Assembly (NCBI RefSeq): GCF_000175935.2
Contig: NC_014837.1
Coordinates: forward strand, 2,790,001 to 2,854,000
Source: Pantoea sp. At-9b
Lineage (GTDB): Bacteria; Pseudomonadota; Gammaproteobacteria; Enterobacterales; Enterobacteriaceae
Direction: 5' to 3'
DNA length: 64,000 nt
The translations under genes were made by a program, and so were the position numbers. Shown one piece after another: positions 52,988 to 61,868 of this stretch (position 1 is the first letter of the stretch; every line of letters begins with the position of its first letter). The notes beneath the pieces were generated by a model. That model worked only from the letters and a program-made list of their open reading frames with translations, had not been told where the DNA came from and searched no databases.

Positions 52988-53602
52988 ATGAGCTGGAAAA
53001 CCCTGACCTATTTCGGTGACAGTATGTTGTTGATCCCCACAGCGGTGATCATCGCACTGGTGTTGCCGTGGAAAAGCGACAATCAACGTACCGTCTGGTA
53101 CTGGTTGCTGGCGTTTGGCCTCGCCGGTTTGCTGGTCAGCATTTCTAAAATCCTGTTTCTTGGTTTTGGCATCGGCAGCGCCAGATTTAACTTCACCGGA
53201 TTTAGCGGTCACAGCGCGATGTCTGCCACGCTCTGGCCGGTGATGATGTGGCTGGTATCCGGCCGCTGGTCAACCCTGGGGCGGCTGATCACCATCGGTA
53301 TTGGCTACCTGATCCCCTTGATGGTCGGGTTTTCGCGTCTGGTTATTCACGCACATTCACTCAGTGAAGTGCTTGCCGGCCTGATGCTGGGTTTTACCCT
53401 CAGCAGCGCCTTCCTGCTCAGCCAGCGCGACACGGCGTTGAAAGGCTTTAGCCTGCCACAGATGGGCGTGGCGTTCCTGGTGCCATTGTTATTGATGAGC
53501 CATGGCCGCGTCGCCACCACCCAGCAATTCCTTGAGCGCTTTTCTGCTGACCTTGCCGGGCTGGAAAAACCCTATACCCGTGCGGATCTGTTTCGACAGT
53601 GA
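52988..53602 (+). CDS. PAP2-family membrane phosphatase
   Basis: This 204-residue protein has about five membrane segments and a PAP2 active site: SGHS at 73-76 and SRLVIHAHS at 116-124, giving the catalytic histidines near 75 and 123. The usual C-terminal Asp of the third motif is replaced by Glu (HSLSE). I choose ATG 52988 after AAGGAGA. The family dephosphorylates undecaprenyl-pyrophosphate or phosphatidic acid; the substrate here is unknown. Confidence 0.85.
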   Translation: MSWKTLTYFGDSMLLIPTAVIIALVLPWKSDNQRTVWYWLLAFGLAGLLVSISKILFLGFGIGSARFNFTGFSGHSAMSATLWPVMMWLVSGRWSTLGRLITIGIGYLIPLMVGFSRLVIHAHSLSEVLAGLMLGFTLSSAFLLSQRDTALKGFSLPQMGVAFLVPLLLMSHGRVATTQQFLERFSADLAGLEKPYTRADLFRQ

Positions 53603-53609
53603 ACGGTCA

Positions 53610-53646
53610 GCCCTTTGTTAACAAAGGGCGATTCAATGCATTGAAT
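53610..53646. other. Two tandem perfect palindromes
   Basis: GCCCTTTGTTAACAAAGGGC (53610-53629) and ATTCAATGCATTGAAT (53631-53646) are perfect, loop-free palindromes one base apart, between the PAP2 gene and dgcE. They may be an operator pair or a transcript-end structure. Confidence 0.8.
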
Positions 53647-53761
53647 AAGGTAGAAAAGTGAATTCGCGGCAGACATCTTTGCCAGATGTGCTAGCATGCC
53701 AGTTAGAGAATGACTGGCGCATTTTTCGTCGTGTTGCGAATGCGCGCTGCTGGATTCGTGC

Positions 53762-56326
53762 ATGACCCTCGAAATATTGACCTCGCAGGATGGCTCAAAG
53801 AAACATTGGCTCAATGCCCTCTACCTGGGGGTAGTCGCGTTTCTGCTGACATTGTTCTGTCTGGAACTGATCATTGTCAGTGGGCGCATTTCCCCGTTGT
53901 GGTTCTCCACGGCGTTAATGACCATTGTGGTGTTCCGCGCCCCGGCCCAACGCGTGCCATTGCTGTTGTTTGGCTGCCTGCTGGGCACCGCATTAGCCAA
54001 TTTGATGGTGATTGGCCCGGCCATCAGTAATCTCAAGTTTGCCCTGCTTAACCTGTTACAGGCGCTGATGGGCGGCATCATGCTGCGTGTGCTGCTTGAT
54101 CGTCGCGCACCGCTTGATTCACTGCTCGACTGGGGACGCTATGTCGTCAGTGCTGGCCTGATCGCCCCCTTTGTCGGCGGTTTGCTGGCGCTGTGGTTGT
54201 TACAAGTCAGTGGCACTGCCTCGCTACCGTTCTTCTCCACGTGGGTGATTTCCGAAGTCATTGGTATGTTGGCGCTCGGGCCGGTGTTGCTGTTATGGCC
54301 GTTAGGCAAGCAGGAAAATCCGGTCGCACGCCATCGCAGCATCGAAACCGTTCTGACCCTGGCGTTTACCCTGTTGGCCAGCTACCTCAGCCTGCGCTAC
54401 CTGCCGTGGCCCTTCACCTTCATTGTGGTGATCCTGTTCTGGTGCGCGATACGTCTACCCAAGTTCGAAGCCTTTTTACTTTTCCTGCTCAACTCCAGCT
54501 TTATTTCGCTGCTGCTGGCATTCAACCTGGTCAACCTCAGCCACGATGACCGGATGTTGGGCCAGGCCGGTACCTGGCTGCCCTTTCTGTTGGTGTTAAT
54601 CCCCAGCCATGTTATGGCGCTGGTGATGGATGCGTTCCAGCGCGAAAAAAATCATATTGCGGAAAGCGAAACCCGCTTCCGTAACGCCATGGAGTATTCC
54701 GCCATCGGCATGGCGCTGGTCTCCCCGCAGGGCAATTGGTTGCAGGTCAACCAATCGCTCTGTCGCACCCTGGGGTTTCCGGCGGAGGAGTTGCGCAAGC
54801 TGACGTTTCAGCAAATCACCCACCCTGATGATCTGAACAACGATTTGCAGCAACTCAAGCGGCTGTTGGGGGGGGAAATTATGACGTACACCCTCGAAAA
54901 GCGCTATTTCCGCAAAGACGGTGAAACGGTCTGGGCGCGTCTGACGGTCTCCGTGGTACGCGATACCCAGCAACAACCGCTCTATTTCATCTCGCAAATC
55001 GTCGATATCTCTGAACTTAAGCAGAGCGAACAGGTGAATCGCCGCCTGATGGAACGCATCACACTGGCCAATGAAGCGGGCGGCATTGGCGTGTGGGAAT
55101 GGAACCTGGCCACCGGCGAGCTGATGTGGGACAAACGCATGTATGAGCTGTTTGCGCTGGCACCACATGAACTTCCCACTTACGACCTTTGGTTACGGCG
55201 CGTGCATTCGACCGATCAGGAATACGTTGCTCTGACCGTGCAGCAAGCCATCGAGCGTCGCAGCGCATTTCACATGGAGTACCGCATTGGCCTGCCCGGC
55301 AATATGCGTTATGTCCGTACCGAAGCCAACCGCATCCTCAGTCAGGATGGACAAATCGAACGTATGCTGGGTATCTGCCAGGATATCACTCACCTGCGCG
55401 CCCTTAACGATGCGTTATTCCAGGAAAAAGAGCGCATGGCGATTACCCTGGATTCGATCGGCGAAGCGGTGATCAGCACCAACGATGAAATGCAGGTCAC
55501 CTTTATGAACCCGGTGGCGGAAAAGATGACCGGCTGGACGCAGGATGCGGCGGCAGGCATGGCGATCTCCGAGCTGCTCAATATCACGCATGGTCCGGCT
55601 GGCCCAAGAATCCAAAATTTGCTGCTCTGTCATTTACCCGCAGAAAAAACCACCCCGGACCTGGAAGAAGAACTGGTACTGCATACCGCAGACGGCGGCG
55701 TATTTGAGATCCATTACAGCATTACCCCACTCAAAACGCTGACCGGCGAAAGCATCGGTGCGGTGATGGTCATTCAGGATGTCAGTGAATCGCGCAAAAT
55801 GATGAAACGCCTGAGCTACAGCGCCTCCCACGATATGCTGACGCGTTTACCCAATCGACTCAGCTTCGAAAGGCAGTTGAAACGTCTGCTTAGTGATGCG
55901 ACCGTGAATCAACATCAGCACGTGCTGGTGTTTATCGATCTCGATAAATTTAAGGCGGTCAACGATACCGCAGGCCATGCGGCTGGCGATGCGCTGTTGC
56001 GTGAGCTAGGTGAACTGATGCAACACCATATCCGCAGCAGTGATTTTCTCGCCCGCCTCGGAGGTGACGAATTTGGCTTGCTGCTGCCTGACTGCGACGT
56101 CGACGACGTGCGCGATGTGGTGCAACGGCTGGTGACGGCGATCAATCAATATCGCTTTATGTGGCTGGACAGCTTCTATCAGGTCGGTGCCAGCGCCGGT
56201 ATGACGCAGATTGACGAGCATAACTGCATCAGCAATCTGGTGATGTCGCAAGCCGACGTCGCCTGCTACAGCGCCAAACATGCCGGACGCGGCCAATATC
56301 ATGTTTATCAGGAAATACAGATGTAA
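53762..56326 (+). CDS. dgcE: Membrane diguanylate cyclase (YegE/DgcE-like, without EAL)
   Basis: The 854-residue protein begins with a MASE1-type membrane sensor (about eight helices, 1-290), then three PAS-like domains (about 300-420, 425-545, 555-680) and a C-terminal GGDEF domain. The active site is RLGGDEF (767-771) and an intact inhibitory I-site RSSD precedes it by five residues, so it should make c-di-GMP. E. coli DgcE has an additional degenerate EAL domain; here the protein ends after GGDEF. Confidence 0.9.
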   Translation: MTLEILTSQDGSKKHWLNALYLGVVAFLLTLFCLELIIVSGRISPLWFSTALMTIVVFRAPAQRVPLLLFGCLLGTALANLMVIGPAISNLKFALLNLLQALMGGIMLRVLLDRRAPLDSLLDWGRYVVSAGLIAPFVGGLLALWLLQVSGTASLPFFSTWVISEVIGMLALGPVLLLWPLGKQENPVARHRSIETVLTLAFTLLASYLSLRYLPWPFTFIVVILFWCAIRLPKFEAFLLFLLNSSFISLLLAFNLVNLSHDDRMLGQAGTWLPFLLVLIPSHVMALVMDAFQREKNHIAESETRFRNAMEYSAIGMALVSPQGNWLQVNQSLCRTLGFPAEELRKLTFQQITHPDDLNNDLQQLKRLLGGEIMTYTLEKRYFRKDGETVWARLTVSVVRDTQQQPLYFISQIVDISELKQSEQVNRRLMERITLANEAGGIGVWEWNLATGELMWDKRMYELFALAPHELPTYDLWLRRVHSTDQEYVALTVQQAIERRSAFHMEYRIGLPGNMRYVRTEANRILSQDGQIERMLGICQDITHLRALNDALFQEKERMAITLDSIGEAVISTNDEMQVTFMNPVAEKMTGWTQDAAAGMAISELLNITHGPAGPRIQNLLLCHLPAEKTTPDLEEELVLHTADGGVFEIHYSITPLKTLTGESIGAVMVIQDVSESRKMMKRLSYSASHDMLTRLPNRLSFERQLKRLLSDATVNQHQHVLVFIDLDKFKAVNDTAGHAAGDALLRELGELMQHHIRSSDFLARLGGDEFGLLLPDCDVDDVRDVVQRLVTAINQYRFMWLDSFYQVGASAGMTQIDEHNCISNLVMSQADVACYSAKHAGRGQYHVYQEIQM

Positions 56327-56392
56327 TCTGCCTTGCCTGCCCACGCGAGCTGCGCTAAAGTCGCCCCCTTTTTTCCGGCATGGGGGACAATG

Positions 56393-57745
56393 ATGTTTAT
56401 CGGATTCGATTATGGCACCGCCAACTGTTCCATCGCAGTCAGCGATGCAGGCACACCACGGCTGCTGACGCTGGAGAATGGCCAGCGCCTGCTTCCCTCC
56501 ATGATCTGCGCGCCAACGCGCGAAGCCATCAGCGAATGGCTTTATCGTCACCATCAGGTGCCGACCCCCGACAGCGAAGGACAGGCGCTGCTGCAACGGG
56601 CATTGCGTTTTAACCGCGAAGAAGACATTGATGTGACCGCCAGCAGCGTCCAGTTTGGCCTGACTGCGCTGCAAAACTATATGGTCGATCCCGAAGAGGT
56701 GTGGTTTGTTAAATCACCCAAATCTTTTCTCGGTGCCAGCGGCCTGAAGCCGCAGCAAATCGCGCTGTTTGAAGATCTGGTTTGCGCCATGATGCTGCAT
56801 ATCCGTCAACAGGGTGAAAGCCAGTTAGATCAGCCGATTGAGCAGGCAGTCATTGGTCGTCCAATCAACTTCCAGGGACTGGGCGGCGATGAGGCCAATG
56901 AGCAGGCGCAGGGCATTCTGCTGCGCGCAGCCAAACGCGCGGGTTTCCGCGATGTGGAATTTCAGTTTGAACCGGTGGCCGCAGGGCTGGATTTTGAAGC
57001 CACGCTGAATAAAGAAACGCGGGTGCTGGTGGTCGATATTGGCGGCGGCACCACCGACTGTTCCATGTTGTTAATGGGGCCGGAGTGGCGCAAAAAAGCC
57101 GATCGCCGCGACAGTCTGCTGGGCCATAGCGGTTGCCGCGTGGGCGGTAACGATCTGGATATTATGCTGGCGTTTAAAACCCTGATGCCGTTGCTCGGCC
57201 TCGGTGGCAGTACGCAGAAAGGCATCGCCCTTCCCGCCCTGCCGTGGTGGAATGCGGTCGCGATCAACGATGTCCCGGCGCAAAGCGAGTTCTACTCTGC
57301 CGCCTGCGGCAAGCTACTGCGTGACTTAGTTCGTGATGCCCAGGATCCTGAACAGGTCGCTCATCTGCTGAAGGTATGGCAACAGAAGCTGAGTTATCGT
57401 CTGGTGCGTGCGGCGGAAGAGAGCAAAATCGCCCTCTCCGATCAGCCGGTTACCTCAGCCTCGCTGGCATTTATTGCGGCACAATTGCAGACAGAAACCA
57501 GTGCGGCACAGTTGGAAGAGGCGATCAATCAGCCGCTGGAACGCATTCTGGAACAGGTCCACCTGGCGCTGGCGACGTGCACCACCAAGCCGGAAGTCAT
57601 CTATCTGACGGGCGGCAGCGCCCGTTCGCCGGTACTCCGTGCCGCCTTACAGCAGGCGTTACCGGATACGCCGATTGCCAGCGGCGACGACTTTGGATCG
57701 GTCACCGCCGGTCTGGCGCGCTGGGCCGAAATACTGTTCGGTTAA
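56393..57745 (+). CDS. yegD: Hsp70/actin-like chaperone-family protein YegD
   Basis: The 450-residue protein matches E. coli YegD. It has the actin-type ATPase motifs FDYGTANCSIAV at the start, VVDIGGGTTDCS near residue 207 and YLTGGSARSP near 405, but no Hsp70 substrate-binding domain. Its function is unknown. I choose the second of two adjacent ATGs (56393), spaced properly from GGGGG. In E. coli alkA separates dgcE and yegD; here they are adjacent. Confidence 0.9.
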   Translation: MFIGFDYGTANCSIAVSDAGTPRLLTLENGQRLLPSMICAPTREAISEWLYRHHQVPTPDSEGQALLQRALRFNREEDIDVTASSVQFGLTALQNYMVDPEEVWFVKSPKSFLGASGLKPQQIALFEDLVCAMMLHIRQQGESQLDQPIEQAVIGRPINFQGLGGDEANEQAQGILLRAAKRAGFRDVEFQFEPVAAGLDFEATLNKETRVLVVDIGGGTTDCSMLLMGPEWRKKADRRDSLLGHSGCRVGGNDLDIMLAFKTLMPLLGLGGSTQKGIALPALPWWNAVAINDVPAQSEFYSAACGKLLRDLVRDAQDPEQVAHLLKVWQQKLSYRLVRAAEESKIALSDQPVTSASLAFIAAQLQTETSAAQLEEAINQPLERILEQVHLALATCTTKPEVIYLTGGSARSPVLRAALQQALPDTPIASGDDFGSVTAGLARWAEILFG

Positions 57746-57778
57746 AAAAAACGGTCGCCATCAATGGCGACCGTTTTT
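57744..57778. terminator. Bidirectional terminator between yegD and the porin gene
   Basis: A 10-bp stem (57751-57760 with 57765-57774) has five T on the right and eight A on the left, so it can stop both convergent transcripts. Confidence 0.88.
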
Positions 57779-57795
57779 GCAGCAATCAGAAAACA

Positions 57796-59133
57796 TCAGA
57801 AATTGATATTCGCCGCAATACCGCCGATAAACGCATCTTTCACTTCGCTTACCGCCCCCGGTGCTACAACATATTGCAGGTTCGGACGCAGTTGCAGCCA
57901 TTTGGTCAGCTGAGCGTTGTAATAGATTTCATAGTTATATTCTGAACCATCCTGGATCGGCAGATACGTCGGGCTGTTATAGTCCGTTTCGCCATTCGCG
58001 GCATTCTGCTGACGTAAGGCGGTGGTATAGGAACTGTTCACGTGAATACGCGCCGCACCAATACCAATTTCGTCGGCAGGACGTGCATCAAACGGCCCTT
58101 TCCAGGTAAAGCTGATGGATTGGTAGTTATCGGTTTTTGAGGTTTTATGGTCGTTCATTACCGCCTGGACGGTAACACCCAGACCACGGCTGGCATCGCC
58201 ACCCTGCGCAGTCAACTGTTGTTGCAACAGCACATAACCACCGTAGGCGTGAGCCTGATCCTGGTAAGCGCCGTTACGCCAGCTGCCGTACACATCGCCA
58301 TCAACCGATGAGTAGTAATAACCGATACGGTAGTTACCCGGCAGTTTGTCCGGGCCAAAGGTCGGTTTCCAGCCCAGTTCCACCGGCACCATGTTGCCGA
58401 GTGAATTGTTCATATCAAGACGGAAGCCATTGCCGGTATCGTAGTTTTTCGGGTTGTCGTTATAGAAGCCCACCTGGAAGAACACTTCCGGCGTGAAGTT
58501 AACTTTGATACGGCCGCCCCATTGAGAAACCGGCCAGTTGTACCAACGGTCGCCACGCCAGTTACCGGCCTGGCCGCTACCGAACGCCAGGTTCTGGAAC
58601 TTACTGTCGAAGTTATCAAAATCTTCACCGACGGTGACACGACCCGCTTTGATATCGACCACATCATTAAACAATCCCTGACGTAACCAGAATTGGGTTA
58701 AACGCCAGGTCTGACCACGACCGTACACTTCCTGCACTGAAGAGAGCATTCCGCTACGTGGGTCGCCAACCTGGTCGGAGATGTTGCGGCCATTACGGTC
58801 GGTGATGGTCATCTGGAATTCAGCATCCTGCCAGTTCAGCAGTTTTTCCAGGTCAAGGTTGACGCCAAACGCCCATTGGTCGCTGTAACGCATTGAGGTG
58901 TTTTTGTCATAACCGCCGCCAAGGTTGGAGGCGCTTTCCATCGTGTAGTTAACGTCGAATTTGACGCCGTCATTCTCAAGTTGCGTTCGGTAACCGCCCC
59001 AGTCGCCAAACATGTAGGGTGAATCGTAGCTGAATGCATCCGCTGCCACGGCAGATGCGCTCAGCAGAGCGAACATGATAGTACCCGCGGCCAGACGGCT
59101 CGGGATGCGCTGCACTGCTTCTTTTCTGTTCAT
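57796..59133 (-). CDS. OprB-family carbohydrate-selective porin
   Basis: The 445-residue outer-membrane protein has a Sec signal (cleavage near residue 31, VAADAF) and a C-terminal phenylalanine (ANINF). FSYDSPYMFGDWGGYRTQLENDG near the mature start is the typical OprB opening. Such porins let glucose and other sugars in. The substrate is inferred from the family only, and no sugar-uptake genes accompany it. Confidence 0.88.
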   Translation of the reverse strand: MNRKEAVQRIPSRLAAGTIMFALLSASAVAADAFSYDSPYMFGDWGGYRTQLENDGVKFDVNYTMESASNLGGGYDKNTSMRYSDQWAFGVNLDLEKLLNWQDAEFQMTITDRNGRNISDQVGDPRSGMLSSVQEVYGRGQTWRLTQFWLRQGLFNDVVDIKAGRVTVGEDFDNFDSKFQNLAFGSGQAGNWRGDRWYNWPVSQWGGRIKVNFTPEVFFQVGFYNDNPKNYDTGNGFRLDMNNSLGNMVPVELGWKPTFGPDKLPGNYRIGYYYSSVDGDVYGSWRNGAYQDQAHAYGGYVLLQQQLTAQGGDASRGLGVTVQAVMNDHKTSKTDNYQSISFTWKGPFDARPADEIGIGAARIHVNSSYTTALRQQNAANGETDYNSPTYLPIQDGSEYNYEIYYNAQLTKWLQLRPNLQYVVAPGAVSEVKDAFIGGIAANINF

Positions 59134-59418
59134 AATGATTATTCTTTTGTGAGTTACTGGAAAGATCGAGCAGAGAATAGTGCTGAGGCGGGGGTGGTTT
59201 TTGCAAATATGTGCTCAGAGTTCCGTGAAGTGACAGTTAATTAACGCAATTGTGACAACGATCTATGAATGAATATCTTTTGTCGAAAATGGCATTTTTT
59301 GACTGGAAAAAATCACACTCCGGTTAACATCAGCAGCGCAGGGTAACGCGGTGATTTATCGCGCTATTTTCAGCGCAAAAAAACAGCGCGATAAATCGCG
59401 CCGCTTCGAAAACAATGA
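59134..59418. repeat. Porin upstream region with a REP-like pair at 59348-59408
   Basis: This 285-bp gap contains, next to the aldo/keto reductase end, GTGATTTATCGCGC (59351 region) and its inverted partner GCGCGATAAATCGCGCCGC (59386-59404), another copy of the repeat family. The remainder is the AT-rich porin upstream region; no promoter was assigned. Confidence 0.7.
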
Positions 59419-60381
59419 TCACTCAGCACTGGCACGCGATAATTCTTCAATCTCTTGTTTACTCAGCGTGAGCTGGGTGGCTTTAGCCAACTCATCAATC
59501 TGCGATAGCGAGGTGGCGCTCACAATCGGCGCAGTAATGCTGGGACGGGCAATTTGCCAGGCCAACGCGACCTGGGTTGGCGAAACATCATGAGAATCAG
59601 CAACGGTGTCGAGGGCATCAAGAATGCGCAAACCACGCGGATTGAGGTATTTGGCTACCACGCCCTGACCACGCGCACTCTTGCTGGCATCTGCTGCGGT
59701 ACGATATTTCCCACTGAGAAAGCCGCTCGCCAGTGAATAGTAGTTAATCACGCCCAGCCCATGCGCTACCGCCACTTGCTCAAGCGCACTTTCATACCCC
59801 TGGCGATCGTAGAGGTTGTACTCTGGCTGTAACGTTTCATAACGCGCCAACCCTTGTTGCTCACTGACACTTAGCGCTTCCTGCAAACGCTCGGCGCTGT
59901 AGTTTGACGCACCTATCGCCCGCACTTTGCCTTCTTTGATCAGGGAGTCAAACGCAGCCAGTGTATCGGCCAGCGGAGTATCCTGGTCATCGCGGTGCGC
60001 CTGATACAGGTCGATATAATCGGTTTGCAGGCGGCGCAGTGAATCCTCTACTGCCTGACGAATATATTGCGGTTTCAGGCCCTTTTTGTCCGGCGACAGT
60101 TCCATACCGACCTTCGTCGCCAGTACGATGCTGTCGCGCTTGCCGGTTTTTTTCAGCCATTTACCGATAATGGTTTCTGATTCACCACCCTGATTGCCGG
60201 GTGCCCAGCGCGAATACACATCGGCGGTATCGATAAACCACAACCCCTTCTCCACCAACGCATCCAGCAGGGAAAAGGACGTTTTCTCATCCACGGTCCA
60301 GCCAAACACATTCCCACCAAAAGTAAGAACCGGCACTGCAATACCCGTGTCGCCAAGTTGGCGAGTTGATTGTTGACTCAT
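59419..60381 (-). CDS. Aldo/keto reductase
   Basis: The 320-residue protein is a (beta/alpha)8 NADPH-dependent oxidoreductase with the catalytic tetrad D51, Y56 (DTADVY), K90 and H129. It most resembles the large general aldo/keto reductase group (YajO/Tas-like). Substrate unknown. It stands alone, divergent from mdtA. Confidence 0.85.
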   Translation of the reverse strand: MSQQSTRQLGDTGIAVPVLTFGGNVFGWTVDEKTSFSLLDALVEKGLWFIDTADVYSRWAPGNQGGESETIIGKWLKKTGKRDSIVLATKVGMELSPDKKGLKPQYIRQAVEDSLRRLQTDYIDLYQAHRDDQDTPLADTLAAFDSLIKEGKVRAIGASNYSAERLQEALSVSEQQGLARYETLQPEYNLYDRQGYESALEQVAVAHGLGVINYYSLASGFLSGKYRTAADASKSARGQGVVAKYLNPRGLRILDALDTVADSHDVSPTQVALAWQIARPSITAPIVSATSLSQIDELAKATQLTLSKQEIEELSRASAE

Positions 60382-60623
60382 TTTATTTCTCCTTAATTGA
60401 AACGAGACGGCTCAGCTTTCCAGCTTAGCAAAGGGGGGAAACGGCTTATGAAAAAATCCTGATAAAATTCGTACAGAATATGAATACTTAGCGTGCACAG
60501 GACGATATTCTTAATTCCTTCAATTTTCGCCCATGCCAGGCGACTACAATTCTTTCGTTTGCGCTCCGGCAGGTTGGGCGGCGCATTTTGGGAAAACGAA
60601 TTCGCTGGAGAGCACATAACTTC

Positions 60624-61868
60624 ATGAACACCCGACGTCCTTTGTTGAAAAAAAGCCTTATTACTCTGGCGATCGTTGCTGTACTGGCGGGCGGCTATTA
60701 CTGGTGGCAGCATCCGGCAGAACCCAACAAGCAGCCGCAAGCTGAAGGGCAGCGCCATCATGGGCGCGGTGCAGGAGGGGCTGCCGGTGCCAACCGCCGT
60801 CCCCTGGCTCCGGTACAAGCCGCCACCGCCGTTTTACAAAGCGTGCCGCATTATCTCAGCGGATTAGGCACCGTGACCGCAGCGAACACCGTTACAGTAC
60901 GCAGCCGGGTTGATGGTCAGTTAATGGCGCTGCATTTCAATGAAGGACAACAGGTCGACGCTGGCGCATTGCTGGCAGAGATCGATCCGCGCCCTTATCA
61001 GGTCGCACTAATCCAGGCACAGGGCCAGTTAGCCAAAGATCAGGCGACGCTCGCCAACGCAAAACGCGATCTGGCGCGCTATGAAAAGCTGGCAAAAACG
61101 GCACTGGTTTCGCAGCAGGAGCTGGATACCCAACGCTCACTGGTGAGTGAAACCCTCGGCACCATCAAAGCGGACGAAGGTAACGTCGCCAGCGCACAGC
61201 TGAATCTGACCTACAGCCGGATTACCGCTCCCATCTCCGGTCGTGTCGGCCTGAAGCAGGTCGATGTTGGCAACTACATCACCTCCGGCGACACCACCGG
61301 CCTGGTGGTGATCACGCAAACGCACCCGATTGATGTGGTATTCAGCGTGGCCGAGAACAACATCAGCCAGATTCTGAAGGCGCAGAAAAGTGGTCAGCCG
61401 CTGGTGGTGGATGCCTGGGATCGCAGCAACACGACCCTGCTGACCTCCGGTTCATTGCTGAGTCTCGATAACCAGATCGACGCCACCACCGGCACCATCA
61501 AATTAAAAGCGCGCTTCAGCAACCAGGATGACACCTTATTTCCCAATCAGTTTGTTAATGCGCGGCTGAAAGTCGATACCTTGCAGGATGCGGTGGTGAT
61601 CCCGACCGCTGCGCTACAAATGAGCAACGACGGACATTTTGTCTGGGTGGTGAACAGCGAGAACAAGGTCAGCAAAAAACGCGTGACCGCCGGTTTGCAG
61701 GATAGCCAGAAAGTGGTGATCAGCGCCGGGCTGGAAGCAGGTGAACGTGTGGTGACCGACGGCCTGGATCGCCTGACCGAAGGCGCAACCGTAGAGATTG
61801 TCGCACCGCAAAGCACCGCCACCCACAGCAGTCGTGCCACACAACCGGCACGTGGGGATCGTCAATAA
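60624..61868 (+). CDS. mdtA: MdtA, periplasmic adaptor of the MdtABC efflux pump
   Basis: This 414-residue membrane-fusion protein has an N-terminal anchor (about 9-26), a proline-rich linker, a lipoyl/coiled-coil hairpin (about 80-200) and beta-barrel domains. [22 protein letters not shown] and [20 protein letters not shown] match E. coli MdtA. The ATG at 60624 follows GGAGAG. Its stop overlaps the mdtB start by one base (TAATG). The 206-bp upstream gap shows no clear BaeR site. Confidence 0.95.
   Translation: MNTRRPLLKKSLITLAIVAVLAGGYYWWQHPAEPNKQPQAEGQRHHGRGAGGAAGANRRPLAPVQAATAVLQSVPHYLSGLGTVTAANTVTVRSRVDGQLMALHFNEGQQVDAGALLAEIDPRPYQVALIQAQGQLAKDQATLANAKRDLARYEKLAKTALVSQQELDTQRSLVSETLGTIKADEGNVASAQLNLTYSRITAPISGRVGLKQVDVGNYITSGDTTGLVVITQTHPIDVVFSVAENNISQILKAQKSGQPLVVDAWDRSNTTLLTSGSLLSLDNQIDATTGTIKLKARFSNQDDTLFPNQFVNARLKVDTLQDAVVIPTAALQMSNDGHFVWVVNSENKVSKKRVTAGLQDSQKVVISAGLEAGERVVTDGLDRLTEGATVEIVAPQSTATHSSRATQPARGDRQ

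Noticed and set aside
32355..59408. Recurring palindromes as a possible CRISPR array
   Set aside because: Copies are kilobases apart, paired inverted, without spacers or cas genes.
60382..60623. BaeR operator before mdtA
   Set aside because: I could not find a convincing match to the remembered BaeR box in the gap.
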